Shown here in pieces: positions 51,952 through 61,265 of a DNA stretch of 64,000 nt (positions within the stretch are counted from its first letter, which is position 1; every line of letters begins with the position of its first letter). Both the position numbers and the translations under genes were made by a program. The notes below the pieces were generated by a model. That model searched no databases. It was not told the DNA's origin and was given only the letters and a program-made list of their open reading frames with translations. Source of the DNA: Anaerolineae bacterium. Lineage in GTDB: Bacteria > Chloroflexota > Anaerolineae > 4572-78 > J111. The DNA lies in the NCBI GenBank assembly GCA_022071955.1, contig JAJVIM010000007.1:264167-328166 (forward strand). Direction: 5' to 3'.

Positions 51952-52374
51952 AGAATCTTAACAACCTACCGACATTAATAGAACTTACACGGTTGAATAT
52001 TAATCGGGCAAGAATCAACCACGGAGGCACGGAGAACACCGGGAATTTATTAAAAAACTCTGTGAACTCTGTGTCTGGTAGCACCGCACTTAATCGTGGA
52101 ACCAAAAATTTCTCGCTTTAACCCCCTCCCCCAACCCCTCCCCCGCAAGCGGGGGAGGGGAGATTGGGAAATTAGGTGTCATTTTCGGGCGCTTTGCGCC
52201 CGAAAATGACACCGTTTCCTTAATTTCCCCCCTTCCCAATGGGAAGGGGGGCCAGGGGGGATGGGCCAAAAATGTTACCACGGTTTAATGCAGAGCTACC
52301 CCGTGTCTCTGTGGTTAAAAATATTGACGATGACCTCAAGTATGTAATTCCATTACATTTAAAAGGCAGTAAAA
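51952..52374. other. Repeat-rich gap before the sensor kinase
   Basis: 423 bases with C/G-run inverted repeats (about 52120-52265) nested around the perfect hairpin at 52175-52213. No gene is seen. Confidence 0.6.
52175..52213. repeat. Perfect 18-bp stem-loop inside a larger inverted repeat
   Basis: GGTGTCATTTTCGGGCGC (52175-52192) and GCGCCCGAAAATGACACC (52196-52213) pair perfectly around TTT. Outside it GGGGAGATTGGGAAATTA and TTAATTTCCCCCCTTCCCA continue an imperfect pairing. Confidence 0.8.
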
Positions 52375-55300
52375 ATGAAATATGCAAAATGGATCAGCGT
52401 TGTCCTTTCTCTCATCTTTCTCACATCCGCCTCACCGCTGCTGGCCCAGGGCGGCGACTCGCCGCGTTTTGAGCACATCACTGTTGAAGACGGGCTGTCC
52501 AATTCGGCGGTGTTGAATATTGTGCAGGATGACGACGGCCTGATGTGGTTCAGCACGCTGGACGGCGTCAACAAATTTGATGGCGACAACATCACCGTTT
52601 ACCAGCACAACAACAACGACCCGCACAGTTTGAGCAACAACACGGTGATGACCAGCTACAAAACCAAAGATGGCACCCTCTGGTTTGGCACCGACCCCGG
52701 CGGCCTGAACAAATACAACAAAGCCACCGATCAATTTACGGCTTACAAACACAACCCCGATGATCCCAACAGCCTCAGCAACGACGCCGTGTGGGCCATC
52801 ACCCAGGACCACACCGGCGTCCTGTGGGTGGGTACACGCAACGGGCTGAATCGATTTGACCCGGCCACCGAAACCTTCAAAGCCTACCTGCCCGATCCCG
52901 ACAATCCCCGCGCGCTCAGCCACTCCTTTGTGCTGCGCATTTTGGAAGACAGCACCGGCACGCTGTGGGTGGGCACGCGCAGCGGGCTGAACCGGCTCGA
53001 CCCCGCCACCGACGATTTCACCGTTTTCAAACCAGACCCCGCCAACCCGCACAGCATCGCCAGCGAACAAGCCTGGGACATTTACGAAGACAGCCGCGGC
53101 ACGCTGTGGATTGCCACCCGCGGCGGCGGCCTCAACAAATTTGATCGCAGCACCGGCCAGTTTTTTGCCTACCGCCACAACCCCGATGACCCCACCAGCA
53201 TCAGCGACGACAACGTGTGGAAGGTGCTGGAAGATCACAGCGGCAACCTGTGGGTGGCCACCGAGCGGGGCGGCCTCAACAAATTTGATCGCGACACCGA
53301 ACAGTTTGTCTCGTACCAGAATGACCCCAACAACCCGCTGACCATCAGCCAGAACGATATTTTTTGGTTATATGAAGATAATGGCGGCGTGCTGTGGCTG
53401 GGTGGCCGTAAAGTGGGCATCAGCAAATTATACCCCGCCTTGCAGCGCTTTGGCCTGTATCGCCGCATTGCCGAAAACCCGCTCAGCTTGAACAACAGCA
53501 ATATTGCCGGCATCTGGGTTGACCAAAGCGGCGTGCTGTGGGTGGGCACGCAGGGCGGCGGGCTGAACCGTTTTGATCGCGCCAACAATTCGATGACCTA
53601 TTACACCCACAACCCGGACGACCCCACCACCATTTCCAGTGACAACATTTACGCCCTGTTCCAAACCGATGACGGCACACTCTGGGTCAGCACCCAGGGC
53701 GGCGGGCTGAACCGCTTTGACTCCGCCACCGAAACCTTTACCGCCTTTACCGACGACCCCAACAACCCCGATGACCTGCTCACCAATTTCATCACCAACA
53801 TTCTGCCCGCCGAAGACGGCCAGTTGTGGCTGGGCACGCTCGGTTTTGGCCTGGAAAAATTCAACCCGGCCACCGGTACGGCCATTCACTACCGCAATGA
53901 TCCGGCCAACCCCAACAGCCTCAGCGAAGGCACCATTTACGCGCTCTACCGCGACAAAACCGGCAATCTGTGGATTGGCACGGCCCGGGGCGGGGTCAAC
54001 AAATTCAATCCGCAAACTGAACAATTTATCAGCTATCAAAATGACCCGGACAACCCCAACAGCCTCAGCCACAACGGCGTGCAGGCTATTTTTGAAGACG
54101 ACGCCGGCCTGCTGTGGTTTGGCACCCAGGGCGGCCTGAGCAAATTTGATCCCGCCACCGAAACTTTTACCACGTATCACGCCAAAGATGGGCTGCCCAA
54201 CGAAAATATTTACGGCATCCTGCCCGACGACGCCGGCAATCTGTGGCTCAGCACCGGCAAAGGGTTATCCCGCTTCAACCCGCAAACGGAAACTTTTCGC
54301 AATTTTGATGTAATCGACGGCCTGCAAAGCAATCAATTTAATTTGTTCAGCTATTTTCGCAGCCCGGCCGGCGAACTGTTTTTTGGCGGGTCAAACGGTC
54401 TCACCGTCTTTTTCGGCGCGCAGGTTACCGATAACCCCTACCTCCCGCCGGTAGTGCTCACCGATTTTCAGCTTTTCAACCAGTCGATCACCCCCGGCAG
54501 CGCGCCGCTCAGTGCGCCCATCAACCAGATGGACAATTTGACTCTCACCTACGATCAGTCCGTCTTTTCGTTTGAGTTTGCCGCGCTCAACTATCAAATT
54601 TCGGCCAAAAACCAGTACCGGTACAAAATGGACGGGTTCGACAAAGATTGGTCGCCGCCCAGCCCCAAACGCTCGGCCACCTACACCAACCTCAGCCCCG
54701 GCCGCTACACATTTATGGTCAAAGCGTCCAATAACGATGGTGTTTGGACCGACACGCCCAAAACCATCGGCGTGACCATTTTGCCGCCGTGGTGGCAAAC
54801 CCTGTGGTTTCGGGTCTCGATGCTGGGGTTGGGGATTGGCGTGGTGGTGGGCGGTTTTCAGTGGCGGGTGAGGCAGGTTAAAACTTACAACCGCGAGCTG
54901 GAAGCAACCATTGCCCGCCGCACCGCCGAACTCCGCGAAAGCGAAGAAAAATACCGCAATGTGTCAGAACGGGCCAACGATGGCATCATCATTGTTCAAA
55001 ACGAAACAATCCGGTATTGCAACCCGCAGTTTGCCGCCCTGTTGGGCTATGCCAGCGCCGATATTCTGAACTCGCCGGTAGACCAGTTTATCGCGCCGCA
55101 GCACCGCGCCTCAGTTATCGAGCGCCATCTGCGGCGGCTGGCCGGCGGGTCGGAACCATCACGCTATGAAACGGTGTTCCTGCACCAAAATCAAACGTCC
55201 ATCGATGTTGAAATCAACGCCGGCATTATGGAGTACCGGGGCCAACCGGCCGTGCTGGCCGTGGTGCGAGACGTGACCGCCCGCAAAGAAGTTGAACGGA

Positions 55301-56727
55301 TACTGCAAGAAGCCAAAGAAAAGGCAGAAGCGGCCAACCGGGCCAAAAGCACATTTTTGGCCACCATGAGCCACGAACTGCGCACGCCGCTCAACAGCGT
55401 GCTGGGCTACGCCCAAATCCTCAAACTTGATCCCTCGATTGGGGCGGAGCAGCGAGAATATTTGAACATCATCGAACAAAGCGGCGACCACCTGTTGGGC
55501 CTCATCAACGATATTTTGAACCTGTCTAAAATTGAAGCCGGCAAAGTAGAAATCTTTCCATCAGAGGTAAATTTGCCGGCATTTTTGCATGCCGTCACCG
55601 AAATCATCGCCATCAGGGCCAACCACAAAAAGTTGACTTTTGAAGTTGAACTGGACCCCACCCTGCCGGCCGTAATCCAGGTAGACCCGCAGCGCCTGCG
55701 CCAGGTATTGATCAACATTCTGGGCAACGCGGTAAAATTCACAGACCAGGGCCGCGTGATCTTTTCCGTCCAAAAACTTGTCAGCCACGCGGCCAACAGC
55801 ACCGCGCTAATCCGCTTCACTGTAACGGATACCGGCATCGGGATTGCCCCGGAAAATCTCAAAAAAATATTTGATCCCTTTGAACAGGTTGGCGGGGCCG
55901 GCTACAGCAGCGCCGGAACCGGGCTGGGGTTGCCCATCAGCCGCAACCTGGCCCGCTTGCTGGGCGGCGATTTGCAGGTTACCAGCCAGGTTGGCCAGGG
56001 CAGCACCTTTTGGGTTGAATTGACGGTGCCCGTCATCGCCGAACAAGCCGCGCCGGCCCAGGCTGAAGATCGCCGGATTGTTGGCCTCAAAGATCGCCAG
56101 CCGCCCATTCTGGTGGTTGATGACAACATGTTCAACCGCCAATTACTGGTTGATCTGCTCTCGCCGCTGGGTTTTGTGGTGAGCAAAGCCGGCAGCAGCG
56201 CCGACGCCCTGGCCCAACTGGCAGCGCATCCATTTGAGGCAGTCATCACCGATTTGCGAATGCCGGACATGGACGGCTTTGAGCTGATCAGCCGCCTGCG
56301 CGCAAACAGGGAATCCAGCCACCTGCTGATTATCGCCTCATCGGCCAGCGTGTTGGGCCACGATCAGCAGCGGAGCCTCGACGTTGGGGCCAACGCCTTT
56401 GTGCCCAAACCGGTTCAGGTTTTAAAATTACTGGATATTTTGCAGCACCATTTGCAATTGGAGTGGATATACGAAGCCCCACCGCAAGACCCCAAAAACC
56501 AACCGTCCACCCTGCCGGATGATTTTTCGCTGGCCCCGGATATTCTGGCCCGGCTGGACTACCTGACCACCGTGGGTGATATCCACGCCCTGCGCGACTA
56601 CGCCCGCCACCTCCAACAAACCGGGGAACTCGGGGCGTTTGGCCAAACGCTGGAGCAACTGACCAAAGATTTTGAACTGGATAAAATTCAGGCGCTGCTC
56701 AATAAATATCGGGGCCAACAACCCTGA
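52375..56727 (+). CDS. Hybrid sensor histidine kinase with two-component beta-propeller sensor
   Basis: A 1450-residue membrane kinase. Residues 1-26 are a signal peptide. Residues 30-700 are about a dozen Reg_prop propeller repeats (GTLWVGTRSGLNRFDPATE-like), 710-790 the Y_Y_Y domain, and a transmembrane helix lies near 805-825. A PAS domain (865-975) follows, then HisKA with phospho-acceptor His1000 (ATMSHELRTPLNSVLGYAQI), HATPase_c (N box QVLINILGNAVKFTD, DTGIGIAP, GTGLGLPISRNLARLLGG) and a receiver domain with Asp1293 (ITDLRMPDMDG) and a KPVQ Lys. There is a roughly 85-residue C-terminal tail. It senses an extracytoplasmic ligand and relays phosphate internally; no separate output regulator is adjacent. 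The propeller type is known from polysaccharide-sensing HTCS proteins. Confidence 0.93.
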   Translation: MKYAKWISVVLSLIFLTSASPLLAQGGDSPRFEHITVEDGLSNSAVLNIVQDDDGLMWFSTLDGVNKFDGDNITVYQHNNNDPHSLSNNTVMTSYKTKDGTLWFGTDPGGLNKYNKATDQFTAYKHNPDDPNSLSNDAVWAITQDHTGVLWVGTRNGLNRFDPATETFKAYLPDPDNPRALSHSFVLRILEDSTGTLWVGTRSGLNRLDPATDDFTVFKPDPANPHSIASEQAWDIYEDSRGTLWIATRGGGLNKFDRSTGQFFAYRHNPDDPTSISDDNVWKVLEDHSGNLWVATERGGLNKFDRDTEQFVSYQNDPNNPLTISQNDIFWLYEDNGGVLWLGGRKVGISKLYPALQRFGLYRRIAENPLSLNNSNIAGIWVDQSGVLWVGTQGGGLNRFDRANNSMTYYTHNPDDPTTISSDNIYALFQTDDGTLWVSTQGGGLNRFDSATETFTAFTDDPNNPDDLLTNFITNILPAEDGQLWLGTLGFGLEKFNPATGTAIHYRNDPANPNSLSEGTIYALYRDKTGNLWIGTARGGVNKFNPQTEQFISYQNDPDNPNSLSHNGVQAIFEDDAGLLWFGTQGGLSKFDPATETFTTYHAKDGLPNENIYGILPDDAGNLWLSTGKGLSRFNPQTETFRNFDVIDGLQSNQFNLFSYFRSPAGELFFGGSNGLTVFFGAQVTDNPYLPPVVLTDFQLFNQSITPGSAPLSAPINQMDNLTLTYDQSVFSFEFAALNYQISAKNQYRYKMDGFDKDWSPPSPKRSATYTNLSPGRYTFMVKASNNDGVWTDTPKTIGVTILPPWWQTLWFRVSMLGLGIGVVVGGFQWRVRQVKTYNRELEATIARRTAELRESEEKYRNVSERANDGIIIVQNETIRYCNPQFAALLGYASADILNSPVDQFIAPQHRASVIERHLRRLAGGSEPSRYETVFLHQNQTSIDVEINAGIMEYRGQPAVLAVVRDVTARKEVERILQEAKEKAEAANRAKSTFLATMSHELRTPLNSVLGYAQILKLDPSIGAEQREYLNIIEQSGDHLLGLINDILNLSKIEAGKVEIFPSEVNLPAFLHAVTEIIAIRANHKKLTFEVELDPTLPAVIQVDPQRLRQVLINILGNAVKFTDQGRVIFSVQKLVSHAANSTALIRFTVTDTGIGIAPENLKKIFDPFEQVGGAGYSSAGTGLGLPISRNLARLLGGDLQVTSQVGQGSTFWVELTVPVIAEQAAPAQAEDRRIVGLKDRQPPILVVDDNMFNRQLLVDLLSPLGFVVSKAGSSADALAQLAAHPFEAVITDLRMPDMDGFELISRLRANRESSHLLIIASSASVLGHDQQRSLDVGANAFVPKPVQVLKLLDILQHHLQLEWIYEAPPQDPKNQPSTLPDDFSLAPDILARLDYLTTVGDIHALRDYARHLQQTGELGAFGQTLEQLTKDFELDKIQALLNKYRGQQP

Positions 56728-56836
56728 TTGCCGGCTAATCGTTGGCCGGACGAGGGCTGCCGGTGCGGGCAATTTGATGCAAAACGGTTAGGCTGGTAGA
56801 GTATCCGGTAAAGAGAGACGCACCCGGTAAAAAACC

Positions 56837-58354
56837 ATGTTTACCACAAAACAGCTTGGGCGCTGGCTTCGGTGGCCAGCCAGCGCCCGGCCGCGAGCCG
56901 TGCCAACGGCCATCAACAGTTTAATTATTCTCCTGTGGCTCTGGCTCTATTCTCCTTTATTTGCTTACCTCGCCATCATCTTCTCCCGCGAAGATTTTCG
57001 CACCAACCAACTGGTTCTCGTTGGTGTATTGATTCTCATTGCCTTGCAAATTCGAGCCGGTCAGTTTCGGCTTCACTTTACCGCGCCGCCGCATTTTTAC
57101 CGCCCGGCCGTGGCGCTGGCGATGGGAGGCTCGGGGCTGTTTTTGCTGGCCGAGCGTTTTCTCAACATCAACACCCTGTCGGCCAGCCTGTTTGCGCTGG
57201 CCAGCTACGGCCTGCTCGGCCTGTGGCTGGAGCCATCGCGCTGGCGGCCGGGCCTGCCGGCGGCGCTACTGCTGGCCGGCGCGCTCCCCTTTGGCGACCA
57301 CCTGCAAACCTTTGTGGGCTACCCCATGCGGATTGTCACCGCCGGCCTCATCCGCGACGGGCTGGCGGCGGTCGGCGTTACTTCCGTCGGCATTGACACC
57401 ATTCTGGTTTTTGAAAACGGCGTGTCGCAGGTTGATCTGCCCTGCAGCGGCGTTAAAAGCCTGTGGACGGGCATGCTGTTTTTACTGGCCGCCACCTGGC
57501 TCGAGCGACGCGCCCTCAATTGGCGCTGGCCGCTGGTCGCGCTGGGCCTGGCCGGCCTGCTGTTTGTCACCAATCTGGCCCGCGTGGCCATTCTCATCAC
57601 CGTTGGCGAGGTGGCCGGCTGGCGGCTGGCGGCCCAAATGCTGCACGTGCCGCTGGGTGTGCTGGGGTTTGTGGCGGCCTGCGCCGGCGGGCTGTTCCTG
57701 CTGCGCTGGGCTGTACCCTCGCTGCCGGCCAACCCCGAGTCCGGCCCAACGCTGCGCCGGCCCGGCTGGCTGGCCCCTGCTGTAGCGCTGAGTATTGCCG
57801 CGCTGGCGCTGCTGTACACGCCGCGCCCTCCTACTGACTTTGGCCAGTCTGATTCCGGCTGGACTTTTCCCGCCAAACTGGCCGTGACCCCGCTGCCGCT
57901 CAATGCGGATGAACTCGACTGGTTTACCCGCGATGGCGCTGACGCCGCCGACCGTTACCGCTTTGAGTGGCGCGGCATTTCCGGCTCGATGATTCTGGTC
58001 ACCAGCCGTACCTGGCGCGCCCATCACCGCCCGGAACGCTGTTTTGAAGTTTACGGCCTGTCGCTGGAAGAGTCGCGCCCGTTTTTGGCCGCCGCCGGTT
58101 TTCCACTGCGGCTGGTGTCGCTGGGCGATGGCCAGGCGCACAGCGTCTACTCCGCCGGCTACTGGTACCAATCCGCCAGCCGCACCACCGATGATTACGC
58201 CACCCGCATCTGGGCCGATCTGTCACCGCAGCGCGAGCGCTGGGTGCTGGTTTCAATTTTATTTGATAACGTGCGTGATCCCGCCGACCCGGCGCTGCAA
58301 ACGCTGGTTGCCGTGCTGCATCAGGCGGTGGCGCACCACCTTTCGGGAGGTTAA
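56837..58354 (+). CDS. Exosortase fused to an EpsI-like domain (possible exosortase O)
   Basis: A 505-residue protein. Residues 25-300 are the multi-pass exosortase core with candidate triad Cys203 (DLPCSGVKSLWTG), Arg249 (TNLARVAIL) and His270 (QMLHVPLG). Residues 330-505 form a soluble EpsI-type domain containing HHRPERCFEVYG. Exosortases cut C-terminal PEP-CTERM-type sorting signals and attach proteins to surface polysaccharide or lipid. The fused layout and central motif recall the XrtO class; that assignment is from memory. No PEP-CTERM protein or glycan operon is in this window. It starts 110 bases after the kinase and may share its promoter. No clear ribosome site is seen. Confidence 0.8.
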   Translation: MFTTKQLGRWLRWPASARPRAVPTAINSLIILLWLWLYSPLFAYLAIIFSREDFRTNQLVLVGVLILIALQIRAGQFRLHFTAPPHFYRPAVALAMGGSGLFLLAERFLNINTLSASLFALASYGLLGLWLEPSRWRPGLPAALLLAGALPFGDHLQTFVGYPMRIVTAGLIRDGLAAVGVTSVGIDTILVFENGVSQVDLPCSGVKSLWTGMLFLLAATWLERRALNWRWPLVALGLAGLLFVTNLARVAILITVGEVAGWRLAAQMLHVPLGVLGFVAACAGGLFLLRWAVPSLPANPESGPTLRRPGWLAPAVALSIAALALLYTPRPPTDFGQSDSGWTFPAKLAVTPLPLNADELDWFTRDGADAADRYRFEWRGISGSMILVTSRTWRAHHRPERCFEVYGLSLEESRPFLAAAGFPLRLVSLGDGQAHSVYSAGYWYQSASRTTDDYATRIWADLSPQRERWVLVSILFDNVRDPADPALQTLVAVLHQAVAHHLSGG

Positions 58355-58569
58355 TTTTAATACGCTCCATGCCATCTTTAGTCTCGCCATTTGGGGCTAC
58401 GGCCTTATTCTGGTCGTGTTTACAGTCAATACTTTTGTGTCAAAATGGCACTCACAATGGGCCAGTCGATCCCCATTTTCATCATACTCAAGTGTTGCCT
58501 GCACATTAAAGATGCGCACAAGCTTGCGCCTAGCCGGGAAGGCGTAGTCTGCCAGCTTGGCCCCATGCT

Positions 58570-58671
58570 TTACTTTTCTCTGGCTTCACGAATCGTTTCA
58601 AATTGCTCTTCGGTCAAATCGAGCTGAAGCTGAGACTGTAATTCTTCTCTACAAAGCACGAGGCGTGTCAT
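58570..58671 (-). CDS. Possible 33-aa ORF
   Basis: ATG 58671 to TAA 58570 encodes a charged 33-residue peptide ending LDLTEEQFETIREAREK. The helical composition looks protein-like but no ribosome site or family supports it; it may be gene debris. Confidence 0.2.
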   Translation of the reverse strand: MTRLVLCREELQSQLQLDLTEEQFETIREAREK

Positions 58672-58696
58672 CGCAAATGTAGATAAAGGCTTCGCT

Positions 58697-58801
58697 ATGA
58701 CCCGTTTGATTTTACGTCGGCTCGCTTCTCATTGGCCTTTTAAAACAGCTTCTAAGGAACAACTCTTGCATCTATCTGTGGACTTTTTGCTACAACTCTA
58801 A
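58697..58801 (+). pseudogene. Possible remnant of a DUF4351-type C-terminus
   Basis: A 34-residue frame MTRLILRRLASHWPFKTASK... ending LSVDFLLQL. It resembles in outline the C-terminal DUF4351 helices (LVLRLLNRRFG...LS-E-L--L--ALLDF) of Rpn/PD-(D/E)XK nuclease-like proteins. The similarity is weak and the rest of such a gene is missing. Confidence 0.2.
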
Positions 58802-58881
58802 TATTGAACTTTTGTTTCCTCCTCATGACCCTGTTCATCAAGGCAGTTGACGGACAATACCGAAATCTTTAGGGGTATAAA

Positions 58882-59772
58882 ATGCGCGATTCCCAGCCAA
58901 TACGCGATATTCATTTTTCCAATCCCCGCGCTCCCAAATTGGGGGTGGAAATTCTGTCGCTTGAGTCGCTCTTCAAACGCAAACTAAATGGGGTGCTGGT
59001 TGCCCCGCAACGGGTCCATTTTTACCATATATTCCTCTTAACTCACGGCTCCGGCATTCATTCAATTGATTTTACCCCCTACGACTTTGATAACCGGACT
59101 CTCTTGCTGATTGCCAAAGGACAGGTGCAGCAGTTTGAAGTTAATCAGGCCAATAAGGGTTTGCTCATCGTTTTCACTTCTGAATTTTTGTACGAGAATG
59201 CCACCCCATCCAACCTGGCGCACAGCTTGCAGGTTTTTGAGCACGCCCTGTTTTCGCCCTGCCTGCGGCTGACCGAAGAAGAGCACCAGCAGTTGCTGGG
59301 GCTGTGCCGTGATTTTCAACGCGAATACGACAAACTGGCCGATGATTTATCCCCCGAAATTTTGCAGCACTGGTTGCGCATGCTGTTGTTGTACATTGAG
59401 CGCCTTCAGCAGGGAAGCGACTCAAGCCGGCGGCTCAAGCCGTACTACCAGGAATTTGTCGCCTTCCGCCGCCTGGTCGAGCGTGACCTGGCCCAATCGC
59501 GCAACGTGCAGTATTACGCCCAACAACTGGCCGTCTCCCCCAAAAAGCTCAATGTGTTGACCCGCCAGAGGCTCAACAAGACCGCCAAAGAATTTATTGA
59601 CGAACAGGTCATCCTTGAATCGCAGCGGTTATTGGCCCAGGGCGACATGCCCATCAAGGAAATTGCCTATCACCTCGGCTTCAGCGAGCTTACCAATTTT
59701 GTAAAATTCTTCAAAAAACACACCCGCATGACGCCCATTACCTTCCGCCGGCGTTTTCATCCCTCCGCTTAA
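58882..59772 (+). CDS. AraC-family transcriptional regulator
   Basis: A 296-residue regulator. Residues 15-170 form an AraC-type sensing domain with a cupin-like start (VHFYHIFLLTHGSGIHSIDF). Residues 195-295 hold the double helix-turn-helix: the first around VQYYAQQLAVSPKKLNVLTR and the second with IKEIAYHLGFSELTNFVKFF and KKHTRMTPITFRRRF. It likely controls the small-gene run that follows, as it is first and on the same strand, although a 255-base gap separates them. No inducer can be inferred. Confidence 0.93.
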   Translation: MRDSQPIRDIHFSNPRAPKLGVEILSLESLFKRKLNGVLVAPQRVHFYHIFLLTHGSGIHSIDFTPYDFDNRTLLLIAKGQVQQFEVNQANKGLLIVFTSEFLYENATPSNLAHSLQVFEHALFSPCLRLTEEEHQQLLGLCRDFQREYDKLADDLSPEILQHWLRMLLLYIERLQQGSDSSRRLKPYYQEFVAFRRLVERDLAQSRNVQYYAQQLAVSPKKLNVLTRQRLNKTAKEFIDEQVILESQRLLAQGDMPIKEIAYHLGFSELTNFVKFFKKHTRMTPITFRRRFHPSA

Positions 59773-60027
59773 CTTATTCCAATTTTAACCATAATTCGGC
59801 ATATTTTGACCTTTAAACCAGGCTCACAAACCTGTATAGTAGTGCCGAACTTTGCAACTGCCCGGCTGTGGTCTTCAAACAGGCTATAAGCCAGGAATTG
59901 GCAACTAGAAATTGGGAATTTAGCCCCAACCTCTTGTGACCAATTACTGGCAAAAAGATAACTTGTCTTACTCTGGCCGAGGAGTTGCCGGATTTTCAAT
60001 CATAAGTTAAGTGGAAGGAGAAATACC

Positions 60028-60441
60028 ATGACCGACGTAAAAGAAATCGTTAAACCATTCTACACTCGCTGCCTGACCGTCAACTCCGAGACCAACGTGG
60101 CCGAGTTGATGGGCAAAATTCTGGCCGATGGGTTCCAGTCCAAAGGGTCGGCAGAGGTGAAGAGCAAAGAACAGCTCATTGGGCAGATTCAGTTTTTCTG
60201 GAAGCTGGTTCCCGACCTGAAATGGGAAATCCAGGAAATGTACCAGGAAGGCAACCGGGTAATTGTCCGCAGTATGGCTTCGGGTACACCCAACGGCAAC
60301 TTTATGGGCGTGCCCACCGACGGCAGCAAAACCTTTAAAATCATGACCATTGATATTCACACCGTGCAAAACGGGCAGGTGGTGGAGGTTTATCACCTCG
60401 AAGACTGGCCCACCGCCATGCGCCAGCTTTCGGCCAATTAG
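60028..60441 (+). CDS. SnoaL-like (ester cyclase family) protein
   Basis: A 137-residue small alpha+beta-barrel protein of the SnoaL/NTF2-like group. Visible blocks are the N-terminal helix (VKPFYTRCLTVNSETN), GQIQFFWKLVPDLKWEIQEM, VIVRSMASGTPNGNFMGVPT and GQVVEVYHLEDWPTAMRQL. Members bind small hydrophobic compounds, and some cyclise polyketide intermediates; most, like this one, have no known substrate. The gene has an ideal GGAAGGAG site and is followed after 47 bases by a small membrane-protein gene. Confidence 0.85.
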   Translation: MTDVKEIVKPFYTRCLTVNSETNVAELMGKILADGFQSKGSAEVKSKEQLIGQIQFFWKLVPDLKWEIQEMYQEGNRVIVRSMASGTPNGNFMGVPTDGSKTFKIMTIDIHTVQNGQVVEVYHLEDWPTAMRQLSAN

Positions 60442-60488
60442 CTTTCCAACCCTTTTAATTTACCAGCAATCAACTGAAAGGGGGGCAA

Positions 60489-60731
60489 ATGAACGTCAAA
60501 ACAGATGCACCCACCATCGCCGCGCCAGACACCCGGCTCCGGTGGATGATCATCGGCATTATCATCTGGGTTATCCTTCAGTTGCCCCGGTTGATTGCCA
60601 TCCCGCTCATTCAGGATGTTCTGGCCGGCATTGAATCGCCGGCCTGGATGTTTCCGGCCATCCTCGATATTGTTGTGGCCGCTGCCGCGCCGTTTGTCGC
60701 CTTTGGGGCTGTTAATGATAGAAAAGCCTGA
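60489..60731 (+). CDS. Small membrane protein, apparently truncated paralogue of 63140-63583
   Basis: An 80-residue protein with two hydrophobic segments. The core ALIQDVL-like pattern LIAIPLIQDVLAGIESPAWM and FPAILDIVVAAAAPFVAFGA lines up with VFALPIIQGVLGGQFSDAWL and FPAMTDVVIGVSAIFVAYAL of the 147-residue protein at 63140, but here the reading stops right where that protein goes on for two more helices. It is either a naturally short form or cut by a nonsense change. ATG 60489 has a GAAAGGGGGG site, so it is probably still translated. Function is unknown. Confidence 0.6.
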   Translation: MNVKTDAPTIAAPDTRLRWMIIGIIIWVILQLPRLIAIPLIQDVLAGIESPAWMFPAILDIVVAAAAPFVAFGAVNDRKA

Positions 60732-60773
60732 TTTGTGCAAACGTTTCGGGCTTATTAACTTTGGAGAGATTAA

Positions 60774-61250
60774 ATGCAAAAAACAAAATTCAATACGTTT
60801 GATGAATCGCTAATTAATGCAGATTTGCATACTGTCTATGAGGCGATGATTTTAGAATTTAGCGGGAACAAAGGATGGTGGAAGCGCCTTTGGGAATCGG
60901 AGCCTGTTGATATCAAACCCATTACCGAACCGGGCGGCAGCATAAATATCACCGTTCACGATATTATTGAAGGCCACTTTTCTGCAAGAACCGTGTCAAT
61001 AGTAGAAAAAGAAAGATTGGATATTGAATTTTATGCCGGTGATTTTATAGGAAATGCAACCTGGTTATGGAAATCTGAGGGCGATAAGACCCGGGTAAGC
61101 CAGGAATGGCACGCTTCACCAAACAGCTTAAAGTTTAAGCTAGCTTCACAAATAATCAATATTGAAAAGATACATTCTAAGGTAATTACCGGCGGATTCC
61201 AGGCCTTAAATAAGTTCCTGGCGGATTATCGTGTTCAAAATCCCTCCTAG
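60774..61250 (+). CDS. SRPBCC-family (START-like) ligand-binding protein
   Basis: A 158-residue protein with the layout of SRPBCC/polyketide-cyclase-like folds: an N-terminal strand and helix (DESLINADLHTVYEAMI), the beta sheet (TEPGGSINITVHDIIEGHFS, WLWKSEGDKTRVSQEWHAS) and a long C-terminal helix. Such helix-grip proteins bind hydrophobic ligands. Its DNA is visibly AT-richer than the neighbours, with ATT/AAT/TTA codons, so it may have come by transfer. ATG 60774 has a TTGGAGAG site. The identity is a fold-level guess. Confidence 0.6.
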   Translation: MQKTKFNTFDESLINADLHTVYEAMILEFSGNKGWWKRLWESEPVDIKPITEPGGSINITVHDIIEGHFSARTVSIVEKERLDIEFYAGDFIGNATWLWKSEGDKTRVSQEWHASPNSLKFKLASQIINIEKIHSKVITGGFQALNKFLADYRVQNPS

Positions 61251-61265
61251 CAATAAAAAAGTGAG

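Larger units (their letters stand above)
58355..58881. other. Degenerate gap after the exosortase
   Basis: About 530 bases that look like gene debris. Just after the exosortase one plus frame reads NTLHAIFSLAIWGYGLILVV, a membrane-helix-like start cut off by 58547. Two very short frames are listed separately. No promoter was identified for the AraC gene. Confidence 0.4.

Noticed and set aside
59769..59999. Minus-strand 76-codon frame after the AraC gene
   Set aside because: No ribosome site, no domain, and its start region overlaps the leader of the SnoaL-like gene; it is probably chance.
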